Below, piece by piece: positions 18,801 through 26,186 of a stretch of DNA of 64,000 nucleotides (its first letter is position 1; each line of letters begins with the position of its first letter). The stretch is from Vulcanimicrobiota bacterium (lineage in GTDB: Bacteria; Vulcanimicrobiota; Vulcanimicrobiia; Vulcanimicrobiales; Vulcanimicrobiaceae). The stretch is from NCBI GenBank assembly GCA_013036105.1, contig JAAXCX010000006.1, positions 1 to 64,000 of the forward strand, in the 5' to 3' direction. The position numbers and the translations under genes are program-made. Under the pieces are notes generated by a model. The model searched no databases. It saw only the letters and a program-made list of their open reading frames with translations, and was not told the DNA's origin.

Positions 18801-18943
18801 AGAACGCCGTTCTGACTCGCGAGCGCGACTTGCTCGCTATATGCGGACCTCGCCGTTCCAGCCGAGAGGCTAGCGCCGGCGAATGCCGCCAGGACGATCG
18901 CGGCGCCGGCCGCGCGGAAGAAATAAAAGCAACGTGCGGTCAT
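15890..18943 (-). CDS. Secreted multicopper oxidase with C-terminal FG-GAP propeller
   Basis: A 1017-residue exported protein with a signal peptide (AAGAAIVLAAFAGASLSAGT). Residues about 50-680 form three cupredoxin domains carrying the copper ligands: LHVHGIHTSP, WYHSHLHT, HPIHVHVNDF and HCHRLNHEDNGLM. These supply the type 1 and trinuclear copper sites. Residues about 690-1017 are integrin-like FG-GAP/VCBS repeats (MGDVNGDGVLDLIAGAGKG and similar), a Ca-binding propeller rarely fused to multicopper oxidases. It may oxidise metal ions or phenolics outside the cell. A hairpin precedes its ribosome binding site. Confidence 0.88.
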   Translation of the reverse strand: MTARCFYFFRAAGAAIVLAAFAGASLSAGTARSAYSEQVALASQNGVLEVTLTAHQSQARLNTVARPLKNMMLFAYTVNRGTASNGHLSGDNLYPAPTLRVYPGQTLIVHLNNALTGLTIRDFYNPAYTAKGQSVPAYPQMLTQAPMNLHVHGIHTSPMGNSDNVLLHIPAGMANTYTYHIPNDMPQGMYWYHSHLHTITTPQTYFGLAGLLEIGRTDGNLPVVTARHIPIRTMALQYNVVFDRMDGLSQMNDPNWPQFVSTLAAPRGNALANGTYRPLLAPVNFLQSKKGTRYFTVWYAGPLSIHNYRGLFQFIPSNLQQFTPNAKGGTAIRANPNLPDRDRDIQFTVNGVFQPVLQIKPGQTEIWVLANISDIAYMPVELTETATGRHPKIAVVGVDGNPTTAVHYPVTYGGTRLSIPPASRFAIAVTMPEKGGLQLDMPALGRSKTPRTAPGILYTNNGTANPPAQLGTLTVQQSAISYADGFFVFPTQVLVRAIPAPGAGQTTAFAAGQKLHAYTSFEDLSRVKPDVKRELLINGGFLNNHASMSDPKAFVYAFGGNAFPNIPLIQPRLGSVEEWDFVNHNNDEHPIHVHVNDFQVTSFSDPTIGLRTGVEMWGEDNANVPAPLLGPEESVIAPGLLSMRTHFIGYTGLYVMHCHRLNHEDNGLMALINVIPAVSSYAIAIPGTAGHAAMIKIYDGNGDRLIRTVTPFPGSASLPSVAMGDVNGDGVLDLIAGAGKGHSPDIAVYSGAATAGKPSFETVLTRFTAFDSRDRNGVSVAAAEIDGGAADNIIAGSGAGVPDRVNIYHAPKSGAAPQLFSAFVPYANDRSGVIVAAGFVDFMTGRNSIVTAPGAGTPAQVKVFVFSLMTPVGSKPGVPRVQETAAFAPFGAAYRGGVSLGTGWLAGGLGGAETIVAGQRTGGLVKVYSSGSALQGAPPMYLDNPSAHERMTSFGLIASFRPFAQTSGVGVETTNTTAGSDLLVSSANSTRVSVIKYRFVRPTKTAPALGAVRVGGL

Positions 18944-18953
18944 AAGCAGTCCC

Positions 18954-18977
18954 CCAAGCGCCGGGTTGGGCGCTTGG
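18954..18977 (-). promoter_or_regulatory. Hairpin in the 5' leader of the multicopper oxidase
   Basis: Perfect 9-bp stem, CCAAGCGCC at 18954-18962 and GGCGCTTGG at 18969-18977, with a 6-nt loop. On the minus strand it lies immediately 5' of a GGGGGA Shine-Dalgarno-like stretch and about 10 nt from ATG 18943. It has no T-run, so control of translation or mRNA stability is more likely than termination. Function not shown. Confidence 0.45.
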
Positions 18978-19044
18978 CTGCTGCCGGCCTTTTTGGAGCC
19001 GAGCGGCGCGGGATTATAAATCTGTTTGCGCGATATAGTCGAAA

Positions 19045-19977
19045 ATGAAACTGTTTTTGGCGCCGGCGCTCGCCGTTGCGCTAGCCACGGCGCCTGTTTC
19101 CGCAGCCGGAACTTTGGCGCCCGCTTCGGTTACATTCGGAGCCGCGCAGCTGCCCAACGGCATCACGCTACACTATGCGGAGGCGGGGCGCGGCGTGCCG
19201 GTGATATTCATTCCGGGATCGCTCGCGGACTATTCCTACTGGAAAGATCAGGTCCAAGCATTCTCCGCCCACTATCGCGCGATCGCCTACAGCCGGCGGT
19301 ACGACTATCCCAACGAGAACCCCGCGCGCGCGGGCTACTCCGCGATCGCGGACGCTGACGATCTCGCACTCTTCATTAAAAAGCTCCGCCTCGAGCGCGT
19401 AAACGTCATCGGCCACTCATACGGCGCATACACGGCGCTTTTTCTTGTTTTGCGCCATCCGGGACTGGTAAAGAGCGCAATTTTGGCCGAGCCTCCCGCA
19501 GTCACGCTGCTGAATAGCGCGTCCGGCCAGCTGCGCACCTTAGCGGCGGCCCAATATGCCGACATACAAGGGCGGCTCGTTACTCCGATGCGCGCAGCTT
19601 TTCTTGCAAACGATACTGATAAAGGCATCGGCGTTTTCATGGGCTACGTTTTTAACAACCCGTCCGCGTGGCGCGCCATGCCCGCCGAAGACCGGGCGGC
19701 GGAGCTGCGCAATGCCCAAGAGTGGCGCGTCATGATGACGACCGGCACGCTTTTCCCCGCAGTCGATCCGCGCGCGATTCGTAAGATTCAGACGCCGGTG
19801 ATGCTGATGGGTGGAACGGCATCCTATCCGTTCTTGATCACGATCACGGAAATCTTATCGTCGCTCATTCCCCACAGCGCGCTGCTTTGGGTTCCGGGTG
19901 CCGGCCACCAAATGTGGTATGAGGATCCGGCGCTCCTCAGAGAGGCCGCCCAACGATTCATTCGCAACCGGCGATAA
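19045..19977 (+). CDS. Secreted alpha/beta hydrolase
   Basis: A 310-residue alpha/beta hydrolase with a signal peptide (LFLAPALAVALATAPVSAAG). The oxyanion region is VPVIFIPGSLADYSYWKDQ, the nucleophile elbow is VIGHSYGAYTA, and the catalytic His lies in PGAGHQMWYEDP; the acid is probably in the strand around VMLMGGTASYPF. Substrate unknown; esterase, lactonase and haloalkane-type activities are all possible. It diverges from the multicopper oxidase, and the roughly 100-bp shared upstream region probably holds both promoters. Confidence 0.85.
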   Translation: MKLFLAPALAVALATAPVSAAGTLAPASVTFGAAQLPNGITLHYAEAGRGVPVIFIPGSLADYSYWKDQVQAFSAHYRAIAYSRRYDYPNENPARAGYSAIADADDLALFIKKLRLERVNVIGHSYGAYTALFLVLRHPGLVKSAILAEPPAVTLLNSASGQLRTLAAAQYADIQGRLVTPMRAAFLANDTDKGIGVFMGYVFNNPSAWRAMPAEDRAAELRNAQEWRVMMTTGTLFPAVDPRAIRKIQTPVMLMGGTASYPFLITITEILSSLIPHSALLWVPGAGHQMWYEDPALLREAAQRFIRNRR

Positions 19978-20025
19978 TCAATTCGGCAAAGAGAGTAACG
20001 AACGCTATTTGGCGAAATATTCTTC

Positions 20026-20265
20026 ATGGGCCAAAGCTTTGAAGAGCGGGCCAAAAAGCGCCGAGCGACAATGACTGCTCGCGTAGCTCGCTCGCCACAA
20101 GAGATAGCCGCCCTGGAACGAGCGCGCGAAAATGCTCTGCTGCCATTCGAACGCGCGCAAGCCATTTGGAGCATTGTCCGAGACCTGACGGTCGCGCGAG
20201 GAAATGATGGATCTGAACTCCGACTTGATCGATCTCTTGCGCGCCTTGAACGCCGAGGGCGCTAA
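20026..20265 (+). CDS. Small protein, possible partner of the nucleotidyltransferase
   Basis: A 79-residue basic, helical protein with no recognised motif (MGQSFEERAKKRRATMTARV then SPQEIAALERAREN). It precedes and overlaps the next gene by 62 bp, a layout seen where short helical partners precede nucleotidyltransferases of MNT or AbiEii type. Without it, a 226-bp gap would remain. It may be an antitoxin-like partner, but coding status is only moderately supported. Confidence 0.45.
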   Translation: MGQSFEERAKKRRATMTARVARSPQEIAALERARENALLPFERAQAIWSIVRDLTVARGNDGSELRLDRSLARLERRGR

Positions 20266-20653
20266 ATATCTCATCGTCGGCGGCTACGCCTTCGCGGTGC
20301 ACGGAAAACTCCGCGCTACAAAAGACGCGGACATTTTCGTCGGAACCGATTCAGAAAACGCGCAAAAAGTTTGGAAGGCTTTAAGAGCTTTCGGCGCTCC
20401 ATTGGACGAACTGCAAGTCCAGGATTTAACGGTTCCGCAAACGTTTTTTATCATGGGACGCGCGCCCAATCAGATAGACATTATCACGACGATCGACGGT
20501 GTGACCTTCGATCGCGCCTGGGAAAATCGGCTATCATCGACCTACGGCGGGATTCCCGTGAGTTACATCGGCAAGGCGGACCTGATTGCGAACAAGGAAT
20601 CGGCCGGGCGTCCACAAGATCGCGTCGACGTCGAATATCTTCGGAACTCTTAG
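20207..20653 (+). CDS. Minimal nucleotidyltransferase (AbiEii/MNT-like)
   Basis: About 148 residues of a pol-beta-superfamily nucleotidyltransferase. Visible are YLIVGGYAFAVHGKLRATKD and DADIFVG, which hold the GG helix-turn and the two metal-binding acidic residues, then QIDIITTIDG with the third Asp. Enzymes of this fold include toxins that nucleotidylate tRNA or partner proteins. Two ATGs are in frame at 20204 and 20207; a GAGGAA just upstream favours the second. With the small upstream gene it may form a toxin-antitoxin pair. Confidence 0.75.
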   Translation: MDLNSDLIDLLRALNAEGAKYLIVGGYAFAVHGKLRATKDADIFVGTDSENAQKVWKALRAFGAPLDELQVQDLTVPQTFFIMGRAPNQIDIITTIDGVTFDRAWENRLSSTYGGIPVSYIGKADLIANKESAGRPQDRVDVEYLRNS

Positions 20654-20657
20654 CCGT

Positions 20658-21350
20658 ATGGAAAATCAAACGCGGAAGAGCGTCGACAAGAATAAGGTTT
20701 GGTTCAGCAACAATGAGACCTACGATAACTATGTTCGGAATATGCATTACCGGCTCAGATCGGAGATTGAATCTCACCTGACCGGTGCCGGAAATCTACT
20801 CGACATCGGAAACGGCGGCGTCTTTAACTATGATACAAAGCTAGCCGAAACGATTACGGCGCTCGACCTTTCGCCCGATATCTTTGCCGGCTCGGTTTAT
20901 CCGCCACACGTCAGCTTTCTCACTGGCTCTGCATTAGATATGCCCATCGATGGCGCGCGTTTCGATACAGTCGTGATGGTCATGCTCTTGCACCATCTCG
21001 TAGGAACGACAGTTTCACAGTCTAGAGCGAACGTGCGTAAGTGCATCGCTGAATGCCGCCGAGTGCTGAAACCCGGCGGCCGATTAGTCATCGGCGAATC
21101 GTGCGTTCCGCGGTGGTTTTATCGCTTCGAAGTGGGCGTCTTTCCGTTAGCGACTCTGGTGCTCGAAAAAATCATTCGCCACCCGCTCACGTTGCAGTAC
21201 ACCGCCCGGTGTCTCACCTCGCTGATTGAGGAACAATTCTCGCATTGCGAAGCAATACTGGTGCCCAAAGCCAAATACGATCTTGAATTTGGGGTGCTGG
21301 TCCCAACGTGGATCACGCCCGTCCGGCAGTACGTATTTAGCGCGACTTGA
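20658..21350 (+). CDS. Class I SAM-dependent methyltransferase
   Basis: About 230 residues. NLLDIGNGGVFNYDT is the SAM-binding loop, with Asn replacing the second Gly position of the usual motif. ALDLSPDIF holds the acidic strand residue, LDMPIDGARFDTVVMVMLLHHLV covers motifs II-III (helix omitted), and RVLKPGGRLVIGES is motif post-III. ATG 20658 lies 4 bp after the nucleotidyltransferase stop, suggesting co-transcription. Substrate unknown. Confidence 0.8.
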   Translation: MENQTRKSVDKNKVWFSNNETYDNYVRNMHYRLRSEIESHLTGAGNLLDIGNGGVFNYDTKLAETITALDLSPDIFAGSVYPPHVSFLTGSALDMPIDGARFDTVVMVMLLHHLVGTTVSQSRANVRKCIAECRRVLKPGGRLVIGESCVPRWFYRFEVGVFPLATLVLEKIIRHPLTLQYTARCLTSLIEEQFSHCEAILVPKAKYDLEFGVLVPTWITPVRQYVFSAT

Positions 21351-21382
21351 AGCCGGCCGTTAACTCGGCGGGCGTCCTGCCG

Positions 21383-22159
21383 ATGATAATCTCGGAGGAC
21401 TTTCATGCGGAAATTCGCGCTCTCATGAGCTTCATGGGCCGTGCATTTGGCGCGCGCGACAGACGCGCCGGCAACGCGGCGCAGCTCGATAAGGTGCTGG
21501 CGGATCTGGGCGAGCCAGAAAACGACGAGCCTGTACGCCCGCCATCGATCGCGCGGGAGACGCCGCCGCCCCCCGCGCCGGCCCCGGCGCCCCCCGCGGA
21601 CCATCGCGAGCGGCTTGAAAAGCTCCTCGACGACGCTCGCCGGATCGCGCAGATGCTTGAGAACGAATCGGCAGAAGCTGCGCTTGCCGAGAATCTCAAA
21701 CTCGACGAAAAACTCGCAGCCGTAGCGAAACTTGCTGAAGCGGAGGCGGAAGCGAGAGCGCAGGCGAGCACCCTGACCAAACAGAGCGAGAGCGCCGCGA
21801 TACACACCGCTCAGATCGATACAGACGTACGCGCTGCGCAACAAACCGTGACCGCTGCCGAAGAATCGGTCAAAGACCTCGAGGCGCGCCTCGCGGAGGC
21901 TCACCACGCCGTTATTCAGGCAAAGTCTCAGCTGGACGAAAGCGAAGGGCGTGCTCGCGCCTCCGCCCTCGAGCGAGAAACGCACGCGGCGAAAGTTCAC
22001 GCAGCCGAGGCCAGCCTCACAAAGTGCCGTGAAGCGCGCGAGGCAGCCGAGGCGGAAGTTCGGGAAGCCAAAGCAATCGCACGCAGCATCATGCAAACAG
22101 CCGCTACGCTAAAACAGCTGCGTCCGATCGGTTCGAACGGCGCCGTTACCGCGCCGTAA
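21383..22159 (+). CDS. Coiled-coil protein of unknown function
   Basis: About 258 residues, with a Pro-rich linker (PPPPAPAPAPPADH) near residue 65 followed by roughly 180 residues of Ala/Glu/Lys/Arg-rich heptads that should form a long coiled coil. There is no signal peptide and no enzymatic motif. A TTG at 21347 overlapping the previous stop is an alternative start. The 3' end overlaps the convergent metalloprotease gene by 14 bp. It could be a structural or tethering protein. Confidence 0.65.
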   Translation: MIISEDFHAEIRALMSFMGRAFGARDRRAGNAAQLDKVLADLGEPENDEPVRPPSIARETPPPPAPAPAPPADHRERLEKLLDDARRIAQMLENESAEAALAENLKLDEKLAAVAKLAEAEAEARAQASTLTKQSESAAIHTAQIDTDVRAAQQTVTAAEESVKDLEARLAEAHHAVIQAKSQLDESEGRARASALERETHAAKVHAAEASLTKCREAREAAEAEVREAKAIARSIMQTAATLKQLRPIGSNGAVTAP

Positions 22160-25064
22160 CCGCTACGGTCGCCTCTGCGCTGCGCGTGCCATCTGTGACC
22201 ACAACGCGCAACCGGTGCGCACCCGGCGTAAGTTTTAACACCAGCTGCGTCGCACGCTGTTCGTCCGCGCGCCCGAGATACGAATCTCCGCCGTCGATCG
22301 AATCCAGCACCGAGGCAAGCGCCGTGCCGCGCGACGCCGACATACGCCAGCGCAGCGTTACCGGCTTATTCGCTTTGACCACCGCACCCGCAGCGGGCGA
22401 GATAATGCTCACGCTCGGCGCGCGCGGCGAGAGCCGCTTGCTGTCCAGTACTTTGCCGCCGCCAACGACCTCAACAACCGCCGCGCCCGGCACTTGCGGG
22501 ATGCGTTCCATAAAGAACACCATCTGCGGATGCGCCGGTGTGGGGTGAAAACGGCTCGGCGGGTCGTGCGGCCGCTCGAATCCCGGGCGCAGCGCAAACG
22601 CGCGTAGTTGCTTCCCGGTCGCATCCAGCACGATGATGTGCATCGGCGCAAACGGGTCGTCGCGGGTTTCATCCGTGACGCTATCCAGCGTATAAAACGG
22701 CGTAAATCGCGCATCGTACGTCACGCCGTTGCGCCCCGCGTATCCGCGAACTATCAGCACGGGCGGGTCGCTCTTGCCTTGCAGCGCTACCGCCAAATGG
22801 CGGAACGTGCATTGCTCGGTGTATTGGTGAAGATAGTCGTTCGCCGGCTGCATGATGCCCTCGCCGTCAAAGACCTCGCGCCCTTCGTCCGTGTAGCCGC
22901 CGTGAATAAACCGCAATCCTTGCGCAAAGTCGCCGTCCGCATTGTGGTAGCCTTTGCTGCATTCGCTCGTCATCCACGGCACATCCGCGGGCGCCGGCGC
23001 GTTCCGCACTTGGAACGGCAGCGTATGCGCAAGCTCGTGTGCCACAACCGTATAGTGATTGTTGTTCCGCAGAAAGATCACTTTGGTTCCAATGGTAAAA
23101 GCCGCCGCGTGGCGGCCGCCCGGCCCGTATGCCCGCTCGAAATCTTCATCGCTCATCACAATGAGTTCGCGCCCTTGATGCTCCAAGATCGCGCGCAACG
23201 AGAACCGGTTGCCCAATTTGCTCTCGATACGGTCCGACAGCTCCATGTACGGCCCCATGTGGCTGTTCACTTCGTCCGGGAATACTTCACCCGACAGATC
23301 CAACGGCGGAATCGGGTCCACAACCGAACGGAATTCCGACGTGCGCATGTCGCCGCCCGGCCGCACCGGGTACAAGTCCGGCATAAAGTGCGAAGTCTCT
23401 CTTGCAAGCTGCAGCGTCCGGTCCTCCAGCAAATCGTCCTCATACTCGCTGGGCACGCCCAAACTCAGCGGCACAAAGTGCAGCCGCATACCGCTTGTTT
23501 TCACAATCGTGCCGCGCAAGCGTGCTTCCATGCCCGCAATATCGGTCCAGTCTTTGTTGCGAAGATGCTGCGCGTGCATCACTAGGACGTACGAACCCGT
23601 GTTTTTCGAAGAAAACCCCTCTTTGGCCGGCCAGCCGTACGCTGCTTCCAGTTTAACCGGATACTCCACGAAGGGCGCGTTGGGGCGCACCGTACCGCGC
23701 AGCGGAATCTTGGTCAGCGTTTGCGTCGCCTCGCTCCACACGATGCTCGCGCCCACGCCGAACGTGAAATCCAGCCGCACCGGATCGATGTTGCCTTTTT
23801 GATCCGCGCGGCAGTTCGACTTAATCTTCATCACCACGTGGCCGTTGTTCGGGTTGGGCGGGTCGCCGCGGTCGTTCACAATTACGCGCGCGCGTCCGGG
23901 CATCCATTCGTACTGATAGACGCCGGTCAGCACCGTCGGCCGCTGCGCAACCAGCGGATACGGCGCCGTGTACTCAATCGGAAACTCCGGTTTTTGCCGC
24001 TGCAGGATGTCGGGTTTGTCAAAAACCTTGTCGTCCTGCCACCAACCTTGCGTCGGCTGCATGTACGCGTCCACCAATTCCACGCGGCACGGTACGAGAT
24101 CGTCATGGCCGTAAATTGCCGGCGTTGCCTCGACGTCCGATGGCTCCGGTCCGGGTGTTTTTTCCGCCGGCGGCCGGCTCGTGGTGCGCGGCCGGGGTGC
24201 CGTCGCAACCTCTTGCGCTATGCGTGCCAGTTCCGCTTCAAGTTTGTACGAAATAAGGGCAGGGCCCGCGTGTTCCCCGCGAATGCGCACCTGCGCAACG
24301 CCGTTTTCCACGGGAACGCGCGTGGTTTCTCCGCCGTCTTCCAGTCGCGCCGATCCGCTCACACTGAAGTTCATGTACGCGCTGTCGCCCGCCGGCAACC
24401 CATCCACGCGTACGGCAAGCGTTTGCACCGATCCGGTTTCACCCGGTGGCGGCGCTTGCGCGTGTAATTCAACGACGTCCGCGGCGATCGCATTGCTTCG
24501 TTTTCCGCCGCTTTGCAACGCAATCGAATGCCGCCCAAGTCCGATGTCGTCGTGCAGCAATGCTTTGACGTTCATGTCCGAAGCGGCAACCGTATTCGCC
24601 GCAAGCGAGTTGCCGTCAACCAGCACGCGCGCCGTTGCAGCGTCGATGCGCTGCGCGCCAAGGTTCACTAAACCGTGACTCGAGCCGCCACGTTCATATG
24701 CCGTCGCCGCGCGCACGATGGCGGGCCCGCTGCGCGGAATGTCGGCGACGGCGGCTGTTCCCGGCACAACTCCGTCGCGCGCAATCACGCACTTCGCATC
24801 GCCCAGCAACACCGCCACGGCGTCTTTTGCAACTTTGAAGACCAGCCGCCCATCTGCACCGGCCACGACGTTCATGCTCGTGCGACGCCCGCTCTTATCT
24901 TCAAACGTCACGACGGCGCGTTGGGTGAACGTCGCAACGATCGTCGAGCCCGGCCCGGCAACATCTGGCAGATACGCGGTTGCAGGCGCCGTCTGCGCGG
25001 CGCCGGCAGCGGCGCACGCAAATAAGAAAAATGGCCCCAAAGCTAAGCGCAGGTGGTTACGCAT
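22146..25064 (-). CDS. Large secreted zinc metalloprotease-like protein
   Basis: About 972 residues, with a signal peptide (LALGPFFLFACAAAGAAQ). The first 300 residues are beta-rich Ig-like segments and a Pro-rich linker; the centre contains VVAHELAHTLPF near residue 675, an HExxH zinc site, with no clear downstream third ligand that would assign a clan. The final 90 residues form another Ig-like domain (SIISPAAGAVVKANKPVTLRW is its first part). ATG 25064 is chosen because GGAGG sits about 6 nt upstream. The family is not recognised; an extracellular peptidase is likely. Confidence 0.72.
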   Translation of the reverse strand: MRNHLRLALGPFFLFACAAAGAAQTAPATAYLPDVAGPGSTIVATFTQRAVVTFEDKSGRRTSMNVVAGADGRLVFKVAKDAVAVLLGDAKCVIARDGVVPGTAAVADIPRSGPAIVRAATAYERGGSSHGLVNLGAQRIDAATARVLVDGNSLAANTVAASDMNVKALLHDDIGLGRHSIALQSGGKRSNAIAADVVELHAQAPPPGETGSVQTLAVRVDGLPAGDSAYMNFSVSGSARLEDGGETTRVPVENGVAQVRIRGEHAGPALISYKLEAELARIAQEVATAPRPRTTSRPPAEKTPGPEPSDVEATPAIYGHDDLVPCRVELVDAYMQPTQGWWQDDKVFDKPDILQRQKPEFPIEYTAPYPLVAQRPTVLTGVYQYEWMPGRARVIVNDRGDPPNPNNGHVVMKIKSNCRADQKGNIDPVRLDFTFGVGASIVWSEATQTLTKIPLRGTVRPNAPFVEYPVKLEAAYGWPAKEGFSSKNTGSYVLVMHAQHLRNKDWTDIAGMEARLRGTIVKTSGMRLHFVPLSLGVPSEYEDDLLEDRTLQLARETSHFMPDLYPVRPGGDMRTSEFRSVVDPIPPLDLSGEVFPDEVNSHMGPYMELSDRIESKLGNRFSLRAILEHQGRELIVMSDEDFERAYGPGGRHAAAFTIGTKVIFLRNNNHYTVVAHELAHTLPFQVRNAPAPADVPWMTSECSKGYHNADGDFAQGLRFIHGGYTDEGREVFDGEGIMQPANDYLHQYTEQCTFRHLAVALQGKSDPPVLIVRGYAGRNGVTYDARFTPFYTLDSVTDETRDDPFAPMHIIVLDATGKQLRAFALRPGFERPHDPPSRFHPTPAHPQMVFFMERIPQVPGAAVVEVVGGGKVLDSKRLSPRAPSVSIISPAAGAVVKANKPVTLRWRMSASRGTALASVLDSIDGGDSYLGRADEQRATQLVLKLTPGAHRLRVVVTDGTRSAEATVAVTAR

Positions 25065-25099
25065 CGGCAGCCTCCAGGAATCCAAGGGTTTACCACCGC

Positions 25100-25120
25100 G
25101 TCATGGTGAGCCTGTCGGGG
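25100..25120. repeat. Dispersed palindromic repeat, copy A (core only)
   Basis: GTCATGGTGAGCCTGTCGGG at 25100-25119 matches the boundary blocks of the repeat seen also at about 32711, 35952, 37317 and 45201 (GTCATSSTGAGC and CTGTCGAA blocks directly joined, with no internal hairpin). It is intergenic, just upstream of the metalloprotease gene. Confidence 0.6.
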
Positions 25121-25166
25121 CCGCCGCGTACGCAGAGCCAAACCACAACCGAGGCGACGCACTACG

Positions 25167-25188
25167 AAAAAAGCCCGTAGTTACGGGC
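25167..25188 (-). terminator. Rho-independent terminator of the ancestral tRNA unit
   Basis: GCCCGTA (25173-25179) pairs with TACGGGC (25182-25188), and on the minus strand it is followed by six T. It sits 5 nt past the tRNA-Glu 3' remnant at 25194-25217, where the terminator of an uninterrupted tRNA transcript would be expected. Confidence 0.8.
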
Positions 25189-25193
25189 CAAAT

Positions 25194-25217
25194 GTGGTAG
25201 CGCCAACGGGAATCGAA
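25194..25217 (-). repeat. 24-bp duplicate of the tRNA-Glu 3' end (attachment-site-like)
   Basis: These 24 bases are identical to 26081-26104, which cover the CCA end, acceptor strand and part of the T arm of the intact tRNA-Glu gene. The identity ends inside the T arm. The distance between copies is 887 bp. A tRNA 3'-end direct repeat of this size is the classic footprint of tyrosine-recombinase integration. Confidence 0.8.
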
Positions 25218-25221
25218 TTCC

Positions 25222-25458
25222 GTGGATTCTTACCGCAAGTTCCATGGATTGCGTGGGGAGGATCGAATAATCAGCCCTTTCGGTTACATGGGAGCGATTC
25301 TGCCCGTCGGCGGCAGCGCGGATCGCGTACGCGTCCATCCTACGATCACCAAGGTACTGCTCGATTTCCGCAACGTGCCGAAGGGAACGTTTCCGTTCCA
25401 CTGCCACATGTTATTTCATGCGGACCACGGCATGATAGGAATCATTCGCGTCGAGTAG
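25222..25458 (+). pseudogene. C-terminal fragment of a multicopper oxidase
   Basis: About 70 readable codons, ending in a stop, encode only the last part of a multicopper oxidase: DRVRVHPTITKVLLDFRNVP then FPFHCHMLFHADHGMIGI, the C-terminal copper-ligand motif HCHxxxHxxxGM. The three-domain enzyme upstream of this is absent, because the 5' side runs straight into the duplicated tRNA end at 25217. It differs from the intact multicopper oxidase at 15890-18943 (HCHRLNHEDNGLM), so it is not a copy of that gene. No ribosome binding site; it is probably a remnant. Confidence 0.7.
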
Positions 25459-25497
25459 CGCACGCCGTCGAGCCGGAAGTAAGGAGATCACGCAGCG

Positions 25498-26076
25498 TTA
25501 GTCGTTACTTTCCGTGAGGATGCGCTGGTGGCCGGGAACGACGGCTTCGATTGCCGGCAGGTTCGCCCGCCGCATGTTCTTGGGATATGTGCCATTGCTG
25601 TGTTTCTTAGTCCAATCCAGTCCGCAGACGTACAAGTACTCGAAATTTTCCCAAACGGCATTCCCGACCTTATGCCGCGCGAGTACGGTCATCGGCACCA
25701 TCAGTTCCCAAGCCTGAACAATTCGAAACGAGTAGACGTCAAGAAACGCATCGATCGGAATAAGACGATTTTTCACTAGGCTGCCAACCCAATCGTATGA
25801 GTTTCCCAATTGCAGCCACGCGACGTTTCGATCGAACGTATTGTCGTAAACGCTCTTAACGTATACCGGATCCGCTATCATTTCAGGCAGCTGACGCTGC
25901 GTATCCGTCAGCCACTTGTTGAAATTCGCGTCTTCCACGCGCGCCAGCACGCTCAAGAGCCCTTCGAGCTGATTGGAGGCGCGCATGTGGCGCAGTTGCA
26001 TGAGCGCAGCTATCGCCGTCGTGGCAATGACAACGAACGTGCCTAGGGCGGCGACGGTGTTAAGCGTTTCAAGCAT
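25498..26076 (-). CDS. Small membrane-anchored protein of unknown function
   Basis: About 192 residues. An N-terminal membrane helix (VAALGTFVVIATTAIAALM) is followed by a soluble helical domain. The frame is open back to 26268, but that extension runs through both tRNA genes and is not coding; ATG 26076 lies 5 nt from the encoded CCA end of tRNA-Glu. It occupies the segment between the two tRNA-end repeats and may have arrived with the inserted DNA. Single-helix proteins of this type (DUF4760-like) are common and uncharacterised. Confidence 0.65.
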   Translation of the reverse strand: MLETLNTVAALGTFVVIATTAIAALMQLRHMRASNQLEGLLSVLARVEDANFNKWLTDTQRQLPEMIADPVYVKSVYDNTFDRNVAWLQLGNSYDWVGSLVKNRLIPIDAFLDVYSFRIVQAWELMVPMTVLARHKVGNAVWENFEYLYVCGLDWTKKHSNGTYPKNMRRANLPAIEAVVPGHQRILTESND

Positions 26077-26080
26077 AGGG

Positions 26081-26104
26081 GTGGTAGCGCCAACGGGAAT
26101 CGAA
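26081..26104 (-). repeat. tRNA-Glu 3'-end repeat, copy inside the intact gene
   Basis: The partner of the 24-bp direct repeat at 25194-25217. It contains the encoded CCA, the acceptor 3' strand and the T-loop side of tRNA-Glu. Confidence 0.8.
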
Positions 26105-26156
26105 CCCGTCTTTCCGCCTTGAAAGGGCGATGTCCTAACCGATAGACGATGGCGCC
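26082..26156 (-). tRNA. tRNA-Glu (anticodon UUC)
   Basis: Read on the minus strand, the acceptor arm GGCGCCA pairs with TGGCGCT (one G-U pair at position 1-72), followed by discriminator A and an encoded CCA. The D arm contains CGGTTAGGAC, the anticodon stem-loop is TCGCC-CTTTCAA-GGCGG with anticodon TTC, and the T arm is ACGGG-TTCGATT-CCCGT. It reads GAA and GAG codons. Its 3' end is duplicated at 25194. Confidence 0.93.
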
Positions 26157-26186
26157 GTATAGCCGGGGTTTCGCGCTCCGGGGGCT

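Noticed and set aside
21119-22096. 325-codon minus-strand frame opposite the coiled-coil gene
   Set aside because: Composition is low-complexity Arg/Phe/Leu and it runs across the methyltransferase 3' end; the plus frame has a clear coiled-coil pattern and a methyltransferase.
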